From Polytrichum commune (Eukaryota; Streptophyta; Polytrichopsida; Polytrichales; Polytrichaceae), in assembly GCA_950295325.1 (NCBI GenBank), contig OX485808.1, positions 32,508,527-32,572,526 of the forward strand: 64,000 nucleotides of DNA, given 5' to 3'. Positions 12,844-26,567 of the stretch are shown one piece after another; the first letter of the stretch is position 1; every line of letters begins with the position of its first letter. The notes under the pieces were generated by a model that ran no database searches, was not told the DNA's origin, and saw only the letters and a program-made list of their open reading frames with translations. The translations under genes were made by a program, and so were the position numbers.

Positions 12844-14180
12844 TCTGAGCACCGGAAACAGCCGAGAAATAGGTTACGGCAGCAGGAAAGCGACGAGGAG
12901 GCTTCGCTTGCTGCGCAACGATAGATAGATGATGACAGGCTCTGCTCCTTGATCGATCTCTCCCCAATTTGTGTCGCTCAAGCGTCACAGCTCATAAACT
13001 CTTTTCAACAAGTACTGAATTTTCCAAAAAAATTCCTGACATCAAAGGACATCATTTCGGATTTGACGAATCCCTGATTGGTAATCAGCCGACACCGCAT
13101 CCGGTGAGGATGTATCGTGATGACTTACGGAGCTGGCTTGACTAATTACGATGCGCCAACATGTGCAATATCCACCATGTCAGATTCCTCACACCCTATA
13201 ATGGAATAATACACATTGGCTACGACGATGTCACCCGATGGCATTAACAATTGTCCTTCACATAAATAACCAGTATACAGGTGTCTAGGTTAGCATGCAC
13301 GGCTTTCCTTAATGTTCCCGCAAGGTAGATTGATAGATAGTACTGGTGCTGTCTGTTCATAGAAGACCAGGAATACAAAGGAGCAGACCACAAGAACCGC
13401 GAGACAATCACTTGGGCTAATAAGCAAAAAGTGATGACACCTCGAGATAGGAACACCCACTGAAAAAGTATTCTCTACAATAATACGTAATGCAGGGTTG
13501 GTAACTTGGAGTCTCAAATGGTAGACCGAACGACACAACCTCAAAACCTAAGAAGTCACCAATAAATACCAAAAGGCAAACCGATTTGTATGTGTGCACC
13601 ACATAAACCTATGGGAAAAAGAAACCTCCTATCAATCATTCAACCTACCAAACCCCAAATTCTGAGGCTAAGCCACCAGCTTCTTCCCAAACCTACCTCC
13701 GCGCAGAAACTGAATCCCACGCAGCCGGGAGACGCGAAATCAACAGAATACGACAGAATTACGCCACACAGCCTGAAAGTTCCACAACCCTTGGGGAGTT
13801 CACCACTAAAAAGCGCGACACAAACTCGTTTGGGGGCCTCCAATCACCGCGCGAAGCAGGATTTAGAGCCCCCGGATGCGAATTTTTCCTACGATTCCAG
13901 ATGCGAGCATGCCGATGCGGGGAAGGGGAGCAAAAACGCCAGCAATCGGATGCGAAATCGGTGTGGGGAGCTCTTGGTTCTCGCTCTCGCTTCTGCCAAG
14001 GCGCATGCACTTTGGGAAAGGCGGGTCTCCGGAGAGGGAGGGTTAAATTCTAACCTGACCACGGTTAACGACCTGCCCTTGGGGCCGGGTCCTCGGGTTA
14101 ACCCTTTAAAGGCCCTGAGAGGTAACGTATTTTCTAATAAGATGGCTTATAAAAATAACATTTCCCCAAAGGTTTCTTGA
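12844..14180. promoter_or_regulatory. Presumed 5' leader and promoter region of the UBC22-like gene
   Basis: The UBC22 leader must lie just above 12843, since the ATG is the last codon of its exon. Parts near 13.6-14.1 kb are GC-richer than the surroundings, as plant promoter and leader DNA often is. A 196-codon plus-strand frame (13590-14180) crosses here but has no recognisable domain and is best read as chance. No TATA box or start site could be fixed. Confidence 0.4.
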
Positions 14181-17100
14181 TACCTATCACCAAGGAGAAG
14201 TTGCAAGGCACCATTGAAGGGTCACATCCATCCATACCAGTTTAAAAAAATGAAGTAATACTCTTGGTTAGTCCTCCCATAATGGAATTCTAGAGGTTAA
14301 AAATCTCAACAGTTCACTAAACAGTCACATCCTAAACACAACAAATACTATCAACTAGCCATCCAATGATACAATCTATAAGTTAAAAAATACATATAAA
14401 TTCTTCATTACTACAAAACCCATTATAACATGTATTACATAACGAACGGAATATATGATCTTGAAGGTGACCGGATGATTGAAACGTCCTTTTATGAGGT
14501 ATAGAAGATACTAATGACCATACATAATAGGAAGAAACAACACACAATAGTTACTAATTAGTCGTCTTTTTTTTTGGGGGGGGATGGCAAATTGCTCAAC
14601 ACGTACTAATTCATGTATTGACAAGTTCCAATCATCGTTTGAAATGGAGAGTCCCAAATTTGTGGGGGAGTTGTAGGCCATTATTGAAGGGGTTAATTAT
14701 CTAACCCATGGGCCAGGGGTTGGAGTCCCTGACACAGTAGTACTGGCTGGGAGGAGGCAGGGCGACCTGCTGGACAGGTCACCAAAGGGATCCAACAGCC
14801 ATCTCGACCGGTCGTAGCCGGTTCGGGGTCCTACGGTCCTCGCAATAATTTGAATTTCCTCGCCACGTGGGAGGCCGGGGTTGGTGGGAACCCCATTCGG
14901 AGAACGGACGTGCCAGGCTGGTTGCCTGCCTGCCTGCCTGCCGGCCCGTTGAGCTCAGCGACGGAATGTCCTTTTTTTCAAACGGCAGTTGACCGAGCCT
15001 TAGACTCCCCCCACCCGCCTTCCATCATGTCGCCTAAAGCAGCAGTAGTAGTAACTTAGTAGTTCAGCAGGTAAATGTTTAACTTATCTATCCTCATTGA
15101 AAGCCTGCTGCCCCCCTCGTACTCCGGGCCAATGAACGGGGAGAACGGACAGGCGAACTGGTTGGGTTTGAGAGCCAACGGGTCAAAGCCAGTGATCCTT
15201 CCTAGTGTTTGCAAGTCCAACCGGTTACATGTTGGATATCTTCCGGTTTTCCTTTGTTAAATTGGGGTATATTCTTTTATAAATTCCTTTAAAATGTTCG
15301 ATAATATTCCTGCAGCTTTGAATTTCAACCGGTTATTTTTCAAATTCAACTGGTTTATATGTACCTAACTGCCGGTTGTCCCCGATCATTGGTCGAAGAA
15401 AACTTCAACATAATTACTAGTCGTTTAGAGGAGGCTACATAACATTATTCGGATCCATAATAATGAGCTTTGGGGTTGATAGAGCTCAACGGAATATTCC
15501 CCACATTTAGATTAAATGTAGGGAATATTCAAGAATATTTTGTGAAAAATTGTCAGTCTCACGGAACATTGTCATGGATCTACATGGAATGTCTTTTTTC
15601 TTTCCAAACTGAAGTTGACTGAGCCTTACTTCCACCCGCTTTCCACCATGTCGCCTAAAGTAGCCGTAGGTAAATGTTTAACTTATCCTCATTGAAAGCA
15701 TGTTGCCCCCCTTGTACTCCGGGCCAATGAACGGGGAGAACCGACTGCTAGTTATAGATGAACTGGTTGGGTTTGAGAGACAACAAGTTGAAGCTCAACA
15801 CTTCACGAAAATTGCCCATCGTTTTAGAGGACTCTACATAACATTATTCAGATCCATAGCAACGAACTTTGGGGCAGACAATATTCCGGACATTGCTCCA
15901 AGCTTTACTACACTAGCGATGGGGGGTTAAAAAACCCGTAAAACTAAAACCTCTCCTAGCCAATGAGCATGGAGAACTGACCGCTATGTAAAGTAGACAG
16001 ACCCATTTCCGACAACACAACATTATTCAACTGCATTGGTGGGTTCCAATACCAATAAAAACGAGGATAAGTTAACTTACCGTTGGGTGCATGCATTGTT
16101 TTGCATGAGTGAGTGGATGACCGGATGACCGGATGAGATGGATGAGGTGGCAGTTGTTCATCACACTAGGTGGATGCGGTTTTATAGTGGGGCCCAGGCC
16201 AAGCTAGCTAATAGCAACCAATTGCCTACATGGCACACACATCGTAAATTGAGGTTGAAAATGTTGCCCCTAGAGTTCGCCAAGGATTATCCATGTATAT
16301 CTCAACTTTATTTTCGGGCCTACCCACTTACAATTTGAATGTGACGTTACTCTAAAACAACAAGGAAAAACAACAGGCATGATTCACCCAACCTTGAGTC
16401 CTGTATAGTTGCAGGAACTAAGAGTTGAAGCTCCCCTCAACTAGTCCTCAAGCATATAGTTAATTGGCTCTCCCTCCATGTCTTCGGGGTGAGTTAAATG
16501 ACGGTTGTTACATTCGAAGTGATAATATCATGTAACACCATGTATAGTCCCATCTAGTGGGTGACCCCCCTTTACCTTTTTAGGACTATTAGATCTCCAA
16601 GGTGGAGTCCTCTAGTCTTATTGTTAGTAGTGTCTAGTTGGAATTCAAATCCTCTAGTCACATTGTCTTACACATAGTAGAATCTAGTTGGAATTGGATA
16701 TAGCATAGGCAATTATTGAATAGATACACGTTACACATCTCCCCACTTAATAATGGATGTCCACATTCATGTACTGCAAACCCCAAATTGTAGTGCATCA
16801 AGACAATAGTCAAGACCGCCACTTAGCTTAAACCAAGCCATGGGATATGTATATGTGCCCATGCTCCATGCCACTCATAGAGCGAAGAGAAATTAATATT
16901 AACGCCCCATTTACATGATCATGTGCAAGCTTGAAAGAACAAAGAGGTGTCTACCTTGAATATACCTTTTGTCTCAAACGTTTATGTGCAACTGGGGCTT
17001 TGAGGTCACGCTTAACGCCATGATGTGTAAACTTGTTGTCTGACTTGCCTACCACATCCCAATACTCCTCGAGGACTTTCACACTCAAGTTGCTCTCCAG

Positions 17101-18570
17101 ACTCCCAAGAATAATGCTCAAGTGCATATCTGAGCCATTTAATCAGATGGGATTCTTGGGGCGAAAATGAGATCCTATAGGTTTATGGGTCTTTGAAGTT
17201 AATTGCACTGTCAAATCAACTAAGAATATATGAATGTAGATTGTATATTATTTAAGGTCATTTATAATGGATAAATGAGAGGCATGCTCAAATGCATAGT
17301 CCCCCCCCCCTTTTTTTTGGGCCCATAAATTTGTCCATGAATGAACGTGTGGATGATTTTTTTGGAGAATATATCCACAACTATGTTAGGTGTTCACTGT
17401 CTAGATATATATACACTATATTAGTTTGGCACAAATCTCTTGGTTTTATTGGGCATATTTGGCCCACAACTTTATCCTTGGATGAATTGTGGAGATGAAT
17501 GTATTTGGAGAGTATATCTACAATTATTTCGTCCATTGTCTTGGAATATATACACTACATATTATGGGCATAGTCCATAGATTCTAGCTTGGTGAAAAGC
17601 TCTCAGTTTAATTGGCATTTTTGGCCCATACCTTTCTCCTTTAATGAATGTTGTGGACAATATATTCATAATCATTTCATCCATCGGCTTGGGATATCCA
17701 CATAGTCATGGATTGTAGTCACATGTGATGGTAAGGTTCAAAGTACCTTGCTAAAGTGAAGTGCATAGATCAAGGTTTTGTTTCTCATCTCTACGTCCCT
17801 TGGTACATCACAATATTCAAAAATAACAACCAATCCATTGGGTAGCGCCTTCATGTACTATAGGCTCGTGCTTCAAATTAGAAGGAGCAAATCTATGAGG
17901 ATAATGGAATGGAGTTCACGAAATTTTGACATCCAATGAATACGATATGATCAATGAAAGTCAAGGTTCCTTTATGACCTAAGGTGGTTACATAAGCTTC
18001 CCCCACAAGCAAACGATGTTAAAATTTGACTTTTGAAGTTCCTCAATGAGTGAGCTGTGTCCTTGGGTCCTTGGGTCCTTGGGAATGATATCATTAATAG
18101 TCACTTCGCATTACATAGTTGCCCAATTAGGGCAACAAAAACAAGTGTTGGAATTGGATCACTGATGCAATTGGGTTACTTCTACCTCGGTCACTTCAAA
18201 TCCGATTTTGGATACGCCCAAATGCTTACTGAAATGGATCATCTGAGTTTAATGTCATTTGACATTCACTTCCAGAAGTTGAATCTGTAAAAGTGGATTT
18301 GGGCCAACACAAATCCACCAGGTCTTCACAGGCGACAGGTTTGAATAAAACTCTCAAATTCTAATTGTGGAGATTATGTCAAACTGTGCCTGCTTTTCGT
18401 TCCAAAGAGACAATTTGTCACTTCGAATCTGTTGTAATTAATTCTTTCTAGTGTTCACCATTTGGTTCTACTCCATCACTTCAAACCAAATCCAACCTGA
18501 GGAAGGTATCTCAAGTGGCATTGTTATAAGAGACTACTTTGTTGCACTCAATTCAAATGTAGGATTTCAA
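14181..18570. other. Intergenic, repeated blocks
   Basis: Two related blocks, about 14970-15155 and 15588-15750, share CATGTCGCCTAAAG, GGTAAATGTTTAACTTATC and CTCCGGGCCAATGAACGGGG. A second pair, about 15385-15480 and 15785-15880, shares TACATAACATTATTC. The region 17150-17300 carries half of the 7303-7530 MITE. Several AACCGGTT-like motifs lie at 15.2-15.4 kb. No gene is recognised. Confidence 0.5.
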
Positions 18571-21500
18571 TTAAATCGTCGCGTTTGTTGCTTGATCGAC
18601 GAGTATCACTTCCTCCTTTTTTTGTGCCAGAGATTCGAGTAGGAGGCGATTGAATTGCTCCGGATCATCCCACATTGGAAAATGCGAACACTGCATCATT
18701 CATCAATGAAGTGATAAATCAGAATGGACTTGAGTGGTGCGTGGTTAGGTGTGGATTGAAGAGCAGACACCATAAAGACACTGGTTTGAAAGAGGTTGGA
18801 CTATGTGCTCAAACTCTGTTAACCATTCTAGACTCAATAATCAACATGATTGGGGGGACGTATATAACCATTTAAGTAACTCGAGAATCTCCACTTTGAT
18901 AACAGAACGAGATATTCATACAAGCTCCAAAAATGATAAGGCAAAAGGCTATGGACACGATTGGGAATTAGCAATCATCTCGCACTAATTGTGTGTTTTG
19001 CATCCTAGGAGAAGTGGATGCATCACAGCTGAAAGTGTCCATTTCAGGCCTGCTTACATTAAACAGATCTTAAAACCTAGTAAAATATGCAAGTACTTCA
19101 GACACACTGACCTGTGGGAGGAACTTAAAATTTGTATTGGGGAAGAATGCCTTCGGGACAACGGCCAGCTCTAGTCCAACATAAGGATCGAGCTCACCCC
19201 AAAGGACATCAACAGGCAGCTCCATAGCTCGTCTTGTTTCTTTGTCTGACGACCAGAATCCTTTGTATGCTGCGCGATAATAGTTGATGGCACTCTGTGG
19301 CACTCCTGCCTTTGAATATGCTAAAACATGCCTGTAACAGAAAACTACATGAGTCCAAAATGACCTATGATGCTTGACGAATACTGTAGTTACCTATCTG
19401 GTTTGACAATTTTATGTATATATATATATATATATATATAGGAAGAAATTTGATCTGTGTCGTTACTCCATTGGTTGGCACCCTAAAAATTGCCACTTGG
19501 AAATCACATTTCAGCGCTCAAAGTGTTGGACCAGATAAGTTAACTCTTTTCAGTATTCTCTTTCACTCTAATTCTTCAGTGATCCTGAGTCATGACTGGT
19601 CAGTAGGGTTATTCGATATTATTCCTACCCACAACTTAAAAGTGTGGTGGGAAACCTGTAACAACACCCCAAGCAAGTTTGACTGTGCCTCTCATTGCAC
19701 TTATTGGATTGCCGACAGCTCATCAATAATTAATGTACATGATACAGAATAGAAGTCGACTTAAGAGAGCTTCCTCGGAAGTTATTGTTCAGATAGTAGC
19801 CAGATCACCTTCAAGGGGAGAGGTAAACGGTGTTTTACTAGAAAACGCAGTACGATAAAAGTCAAGGTCTCATTTAATGTTCAAAGTAATTTATATAAAG
19901 TAATGAAAATTCAGGGCATCAAAAATTAATTTGGGAATATAATAGATACATTCCAAGAATATTCATCAATATGTGAAATATCCTATAAATATGCACATTA
20001 CTTCATAGGCCCCCTGAAAATATCTCTATGAGTTACCTTGCTACATCCGTGGGTGAACACGGTCTGCAGGGACTATTTTCTAGCACCACCTTCAAGCCCC
20101 TGAAACTGAAATGCCAACCAGGAACCCAGTCAGGAAAGATTTTACGGCGTACTCACATTCTGTTTTGAGCTTTGGTAAAATTTTAAGCACGCTTAGAACT
20201 AAGGTCTGTGGCCTTAAGTGTTCACTATTCTTAATTGGATGCCTATATTTGAGTGGTAGGAAATATGGCGAGGTTTGTAGTTAAGAACAGACACAAGATA
20301 GGAGACAAGATAGGAGACATGTTACGATGAGATTGGACTATGTGCTCAAAATATGGACACCATTCTAAGTTCCGTAGTTAGCACAATTGGGAGGTCCTAT
20401 GTGACCATTTAAAAGCAACAGAGAAAGTTCACTTTGACCTCTTAAAGCTTTTGCACCTCAACCCTGATTCTGAACTTGAAATGACAATCTTTGTGATTCA
20501 GCGAATTGCTAATCGCAAGAGACAATTTCCAATATGATCCAATGGCCCAAAAATTGTCTGTGGAGTTGGAAAGTCCCACAATACGGGCCACAGACCCTAA
20601 GAGTTTTGCATCATAGGTTCCGCAAGTAGGAGAATGAACGACATTTGGCTTTTTAATGACACTGTATAGGATCAGGCTTGAGACATTGGAAATATATCTT
20701 TGAAGTGCTCTCATTAACTCTTAACTCCTGCAGATTATCTATACCGATTCAAATGAAGGATAACCAGAGGAAATGAAGTCGAAGAATGAGAAAGAGAAAT
20801 TTACTTTCTATGAGTCATCAGATGTTCAGGTAGCCATGGCAGCTGGAAAAATCCTGAACAACAATTAAATGCATTATGGGTAGCCAGAGAACCTCATAAG
20901 AAACACCTGAAGAAAGACATCCTTTGCAACGCTAAAGAGGGTTTCCAGACACAGATTGTATATCTTAAGATAAGCAAAGGAACATTAATCATCCACACAT
21001 TTGAACAAGAAAACTAACATGGGAATACTTAATACTCATGTGAAAATACTGCGTACCAATATACCAACTCCGACGCATTTGACGAAAGTTGGAGCGCAAG
21101 GCATTATAAAATATAGATCCATGTGGACAATTTACTATAACAACCTTCTTCAACCTATGAGCAAAGTCTTCCGCCAGCGTCCATGTCACAGCACCTCCCC
21201 AGTCATGCCCTACCTGCATCCCGTATGTTGATTCTCAGCCTTTTTCCGTGAAAATAGCAGTATAACACTATGGCAAATTGCAGAGAAGAACCACATGGAA
21301 ACTTCTCTCTATTTTGAGGCTAGAATCCTTGCTGAAACGTTGATGGGGTAGGCATCTGGATCTTGCTAATCAGATACCTTTCATGGACAACATGTGGAGT
21401 ACTGAAGTAGTCATGAGCACTGATACTGATGCACTTTCATAAATTCAGACACAAGCTTAAGTAGTACAATGCATTTTTATTTTATTTTTGTGATTTTCAC

Positions 21501-22658
21501 ATGTACAAAATATGGTTGAATGTGTTCTTTTTGTCATGATACGGACAAGGCTTAGGGTTTAGGGTGTAGGGTTTATATCACAAACTTCCAAAAGTGTAAA
21601 TATTACGTTGAAATTACACCTAGCAGTGTATATCATAGTTATACCAGAATTAGTCTATTATTTTCAAATTATAAAATTCTAATTAGTAGTATAATGTGGC
21701 AAATATTAGATTAAAAAAAAACCATGTCATTATTATGACATTTGAGAAAATTATGATGTTATTTCGATACTTTGATGGTTTTTACATAATACTTTTGCAT
21801 CTGGAAACTTCCGATGTAGGGTTAAAAGACAACAGTGAGGACTACTAACCACCATGGCTGGTTTGCCACCACTGAATTTGTCAATCAGGCACACAATATC
21901 TGACAGCACCAGTTTTCGGCTGTAGTTTGGAACGCCCTTCGGCTTGGAGGAGGAGTTGTAACCACGCAAATCCGGGGCTATTATGTGGTACCCTGCTTCT
22001 GACAACGCTTGAAATTGATTCTTCCACACAAACCAAAAGTTTGGAAAGCCATGTATCAAAATCACCTGAACATGGATTCATCAGAGTTCTCTTGTCACTC
22101 TTGGCTGCTATTGTTACAGGCAAGTCGTATTCAAGTAAGATTGGACATATTTTCAGAATCTGGACTTTTTGGTGACCTCATTTCTGTAGGCGGATCTGTC
22201 AATACACTTTCAATATATCAAAATCTGATGGAAATATGTGAATCGTCAATAATTATTGGAATGTTATGATATTAAAATATGAATAAAAAACCATACTTTT
22301 TGATGTTATATCTAAATAATCAATTGATAAATTATGAAAATCTAATCCACTCATATATTTTGATATTATCATAAACATCTCTGCACGTTGTAATTCAGGA
22401 TTGGGCATTGGTCCAGTTTTCATGTGCAGTTGAAGAAAATGGAATTGTTTTATACTGAGGGTTAATGGACTTGTTTACCAGGTCTCCAGATTTGTCCCCA
22501 CATTCCACATAATGAATCCTCACATCGTCATTCCAGAGCTCACCGTGTTCAACCACACAGCCTTCAACCATTTCTGTGGTTCCCACTAATTCTTCCCCTG
22601 CCTCCATGTTGAAATCCTTAGAATGCGGTTCGGCTGCTGTGTAAGATCTTGTTGACAT
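18571..22658 (-). CDS. Alpha/beta-hydrolase, epoxide hydrolase (EPHX4-like)
   Basis: Exons high to low: 22658-22479, 22065-21850, 21213-21057, 20853-20805, 20099-20037, 19331-19112, 18690-18571. They give 334 aa, the usual size of plant soluble epoxide hydrolases. Oxyanion motif HGFP is at 65-68, the nucleophile is D136 in VVGHDWGG, the acid D270 is in DVLWGELDPY, and the base H298 is in CSHFP; a lid YYRAAY is at 239-244. With this complete triad it should open epoxides on lipids or small molecules through an Asp-ester intermediate; the substrate is unknown. Introns 4 and 6 carry copies of a dispersed repeat (20236-20460, 18726-18995). The start is the least certain part: an acceptor-like CTATACAG sits two bases before the ATG, so a leader intron is likely, and Met18 is an alternative. 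A dehalogenase-like activity cannot be excluded. Confidence 0.88.
18726..18995 (+). repeat. Dispersed repeat family R1, copy 1 (hydrolase last intron)
   Basis: It shares TGAGTGGT, GGTTAGGTGTGGAT, TTGGACTATGTGCT, CAACATGATTGG and ATCATCTCGCACTAATTG with the copy at 47709-48002, in the same order. Two weaker copies lie at 20236-20460 and 34622-34850. No open frame and no clear inverted termini were seen; it could be a short non-autonomous element. Confidence 0.6.
20236..20460 (+). repeat. Dispersed repeat family R1, copy 2 (hydrolase intron 4)
   Basis: Order of shared blocks: CTATATTTGAGTGGTA, TTGTAGTTAAGAAC, TTGGACTATGTGCTCA, CACAATTGGGAGG, TTTGACCTCTTA. It sits inside the 0.7-kb intron between exons 4 and 5 of the hydrolase gene. 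Confidence 0.6.
21551..21573 (+). repeat. Short telomere-like motif
   Basis: Two or three imperfect copies of the plant telomere unit (TTAGGGTTTAGGG followed by GTAGGGTTT) lie in hydrolase intron 2. It is too short to signal a telomere relic with confidence. Confidence 0.4.
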
Positions 22659-25600
22659 GCCTGTATAGAAGAAAAAGGTAAGTTTCTTGGAACATTCATA
22701 GGTGCTAGGAACAAAGAAATACACCAAAAACCTGTTGCTGCAAAATAAGCAAAGACATAAGGCAGCCAATCCAGGAATTTTTGGATGGGAAGAATAAATC
22801 ATGGGTTCATTGGGCTATTGCTACAACTTGGACTATTACCGCTTTTCTTCAAACATCACACTTATCAAACAAAGGAGGAGGCCAGTCCACACAATCAGAA
22901 AGGGAAATATCCTTGTTAATAACTATTGATGTTCCAAATTTCAAACAACACTTGCAGATAAAGGACCCCAGTAATCCAGAAAATAGGAATCAAGATGAAT
23001 AGTTAATCCAAAGCTTATATTAATAGAGTTATACACTCAATTCAAACCAACCAAAAGGAAGCAACCACAAACTAGAATGAAACAGAAAACATCACATCAC
23101 ACATGCTGCAGAAGCTAAATGGTGGCAAGCCATATGACCAGATTATTGTATTAGTACTCAGACCTCAATTCATCGACAAAAATACATCATGATTGGTAAG
23201 ACGGAACCTGGAAGTGGGAAAAACAAATTCCAAATTTTTATTTTTTTTGAGACTTCAGAAAGGGAAAAAATACATTTAATACCAGTTCAAATGTTGGAAA
23301 TGAAGACAGTATGAGATTCAGGGTAAATAAATCCACCGAAAAAAACAGGGCATGGCTTATAAAAGTGATGAGAGCCACTGACCAGGGTGTTGGTGAACTG
23401 GAGGCCTTGCACTTACACCTGTCTCATTGAATCTCCCTTTTTGAACACCAGCAAATTGAATTCTCGAAGTATCATCTGCAGAGAGTAAAATGCGTCAAGC
23501 GTTGTCTGAATTGTTTCCAGGCATCATGCCATTCACAAATTGTTTACTTTTAGCAAATCAACTCGTCAGCAAAGTTTTATCACAAAATGTAACTTAACCA
23601 GGTGCGAATTATCTTACTAGAGTGCACCGGCCTGGTAGTTGGGGATGCAGAGGAGACTATTCTTGTATAATCATTTACAAATTGGAAGTTCATTTTGACC
23701 TGCCAAGAAACACACTTGTGATCATCCCACCAGAAAAAAAACAACCCAACTTCATGAAAACGTGATGCTCTTTTCATATCGTAAGAGCGATATAGAACCT
23801 ACTAGTGGAAATTCACATCAGGATTTGCCTAAATTCAAGAGCCCAACATTTTTTGGTGTACAAATCAAAAATATATCCTTACTTACCCTAGAAGGTATGG
23901 CCACGGAAATTCACCTCAGATAAGTTCAAGAGTTCAACATTTTTTTGGTAGAAGAAATCCTCAGTTACCTTGGAAAGTATGGCTATGGGTTTTGCGTTTT
24001 GGGTTTTGGGTTTTGGGAGGTGGTTGTCGAATCCAACATGCCCAGCGAAGCCACATATTCTACAAATCCTACCTTAGTATCAGAGAAGTGAAATTAGAAA
24101 CTAACTTTCGAGAGCCTCACATTTTCGGTTTACATATCAGGAAAAAAGTCCTCGTATACGGTGGCCATGGGTTTTGGAGGTTTCCCAGACATGAAGTCAG
24201 AATTGGAGCAATACAATTCCCAGTTACAAATCTACAAGGTCTAAGTTACTATCCTTTGAGACCACTAAGCGATTCCAGTAGAACTTCACTTCGCTTTCTG
24301 TCTAACTTTCAAGACCCAACATGTTTTGGTCTGCAAATCTCAAGCAATCTTCTTCAGTTACAGGCCAAGGGTTTAAGGCAGGGTGGAATGTGTGGCCATA
24401 CCCTTGGAATTAAGGCGATACTTCTGGAGGTGATCATTGAATCCAACGTGCCTGCGACTCGCAACTCTTAGCCCAGAGAGGAGACACAATTGTTGTCAGA
24501 AATTAGGTCCTTCCTGAAAGACATCATCGCCAATTTGAGGGAAAGCCAGAAAACAAAACTTGAGTAGATACATGCAGTTTGGCCAAGGGAAACTCAAGAA
24601 TTTGTATCGAATCCATAGCTACGTGTAGCCAGAGAGGAGAATCACTGTCATAAATTGTTTGAGATAAGGAGGCCTTTAACGGACACTTAGGGTGAGGTTC
24701 CATATAAGCCGCTTGCCCACCAGATTCTAGTGTGAATAAGGACAAACCTGGCCAAATGTAGAGGGAATCTAGTGGGGTAGGGTTCGTATGTGCCAATTAG
24801 CTGCTCTCATCTTTTCAAATCCAGGCCCACCTACTAACCTCCTCCGTCAGGTTAAAACCTCCTCCAATATAAAATCTCCTCCTCCTTCTAAAACCAGTCT
24901 TCAACCCTTTGGTGACCGGCACTTTGTAGGTTAGGGATTTGTTAGTAAGCTCATGGAAGTCTAGTGGCCCGTGACCACGGCCCCCCACATTCTAGGGGAC
25001 CGCCGGAATGTGGTTGGATGCCGGCTTGTGCTTAACTACGTGTGAACACCTCCGGTCCACTATTATCTAGAATCTAGTGGGTGAGCAACCTACATGGAAA
25101 CTCACCCACATTGCTCTACACCCACTGCACCACTTGTAGGATATGAAACACAAAAATAGTGCAAGATGGTAAGCAAATCCAAATCATGCATGTAGCCATG
25201 TTCCTCATGATTACTAGAGCTCATAAGAATATATTATATTCATTGTCATTGTGAAGATTCTTTCTCTCATTAAATGATCATATCAAATTCCAAAATATGT
25301 GGATTATTGAACCTAGAATGGTAGCATATTTTTAACATGTCTTTTAAACACATGTATATTTGATGTCCATTCTTAGATCCACACTTAACCATACACCACT
25401 CAAAAATAGGTGTCCACATACATTTGGGGGAGTTGGGTTAATGCCATTCTACATTATAAGATACATCTCCGTGCTTGGAGGAATGTCGCTTGCGGTGCTG
25501 GATTCCTATTAGTCTCAAACAGGATGAAGTATCTCATACCATCTTCTCCCAAGATAGGACATGAGTAGCATTCTTTCAGTAAAAGTTCTTCAAATTAACC

Positions 25601-26567
25601 CCTTTTTGACTTGGAGTTGGAACTGGTAGATCATCTCAATACTTCACCTACATGTACATCGGTTAATGTGCCCATTACAAAAGTCGTTGGGATTGACAAC
25701 CCTCACTAATCTTGCTTGGATTGCGAGGCAAAATTGATTTCCATTCTTTCAAGAACTTTAAACTGAAATATAATTTAGACATCAGGCATCTCTATGAGGA
25801 ATTCCTCGGACCCCATCAACACTGAACACCAGCCATAGTAGAGGCAAACCATAAACCTTGAGCCCTAAACCTTAAAACTTAACTTACAGACACGAAGTAA
25901 GGTTAAAGTACAAGCAGGCAGATCATTGATGCCCGTCAGAGATTTCCTTTCTCACGTAGGAGCTTGGCCTGAATCATCTCTGAGCAAATGTAATAAGTTT
26001 ACCCCTTATGAAAGTTGGACTATTTGTACTTCCCAAACTTCATTTGGACTTGTTTTGGACTGTAGCATACATGCCAATACATTGTTTCTAGAAATGGAAT
26101 TACTGATGAAATCCACAGGCATGTGAAGGTTTCCAGCTACACCGCATAGTTTCAATTATAAATGGTTCTCAGACATGTTTACAAGTTGAATCCTTTGAAA
26201 ATTGTCCTAGTTCTCTCCCTCTCAAGGCTAATCTACACAAGAATTTCTTTCCATGCCTTCCTCTCAGAACTAGTTCACACTATAATTTGAGCTTGAGTTT
26301 GTGAACTGATGTTGGTACCCCAGCAGGTCTCCAGTGGCATAATTGGAGACACATTTGATGCTTGAAGGTTGTTCTTCCGTGTGTCAATGGTCAAGTCCAC
26401 ACCCACAATGGCATGGAAACTTTAGATACCAAGTTGCAGCAAATCCGTGACACCGCAACGCTACAAGACACTGGTTTTTACATGCCAACTATGCTGTGAA
26501 AAACAAACTGGCCATTCATGAAAGGAAGGTCTTGCTAGAAAGTCAATCAAAGTATACCCTAATTATT
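22659..26567. other. Intergenic between hydrolase and PPR4 genes
   Basis: The hydrolase leader probably occupies the near side (22.66 kb upward). The segment 23780-24450 holds degenerate tandem blocks, each with an AACATTTTTTGG-like core. The rest shows nothing identifiable. The part just below 26568 should hold the PPR4 3' untranslated region. Confidence 0.4.
23780..24450. repeat. Degenerate tandem repeat
   Basis: Near 23845, 23935, 24115 and 24315 the sequence returns to a common core: TTCAAGA(G/C)CCAACAT, then TTTTGGT, then a run to GGCCA(C/T)GG or GGCTATGG. A larger unit also recurs: GGAGGTGGTTGTCGAATCC at about 24016 and GGAGGTGATCATTGAATCC at about 24425. The plus-strand 159-codon frame here (23992-24471) is a product of this repeat, not a gene. 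Confidence 0.5.

Noticed and set aside
13590-14180. 196-codon plus-strand open frame upstream of UBC22
   Set aside because: No domain, odd composition, overlapped by frames on the other strand, and located where the UBC22 promoter should be.
21551-21573. Interstitial telomere
   Set aside because: Only two or three imperfect units; too short to claim a chromosome-end relic.
23992-24471. 159-codon plus-strand open frame
   Set aside because: It runs through a degenerate tandem repeat and its protein shows only that repeat.
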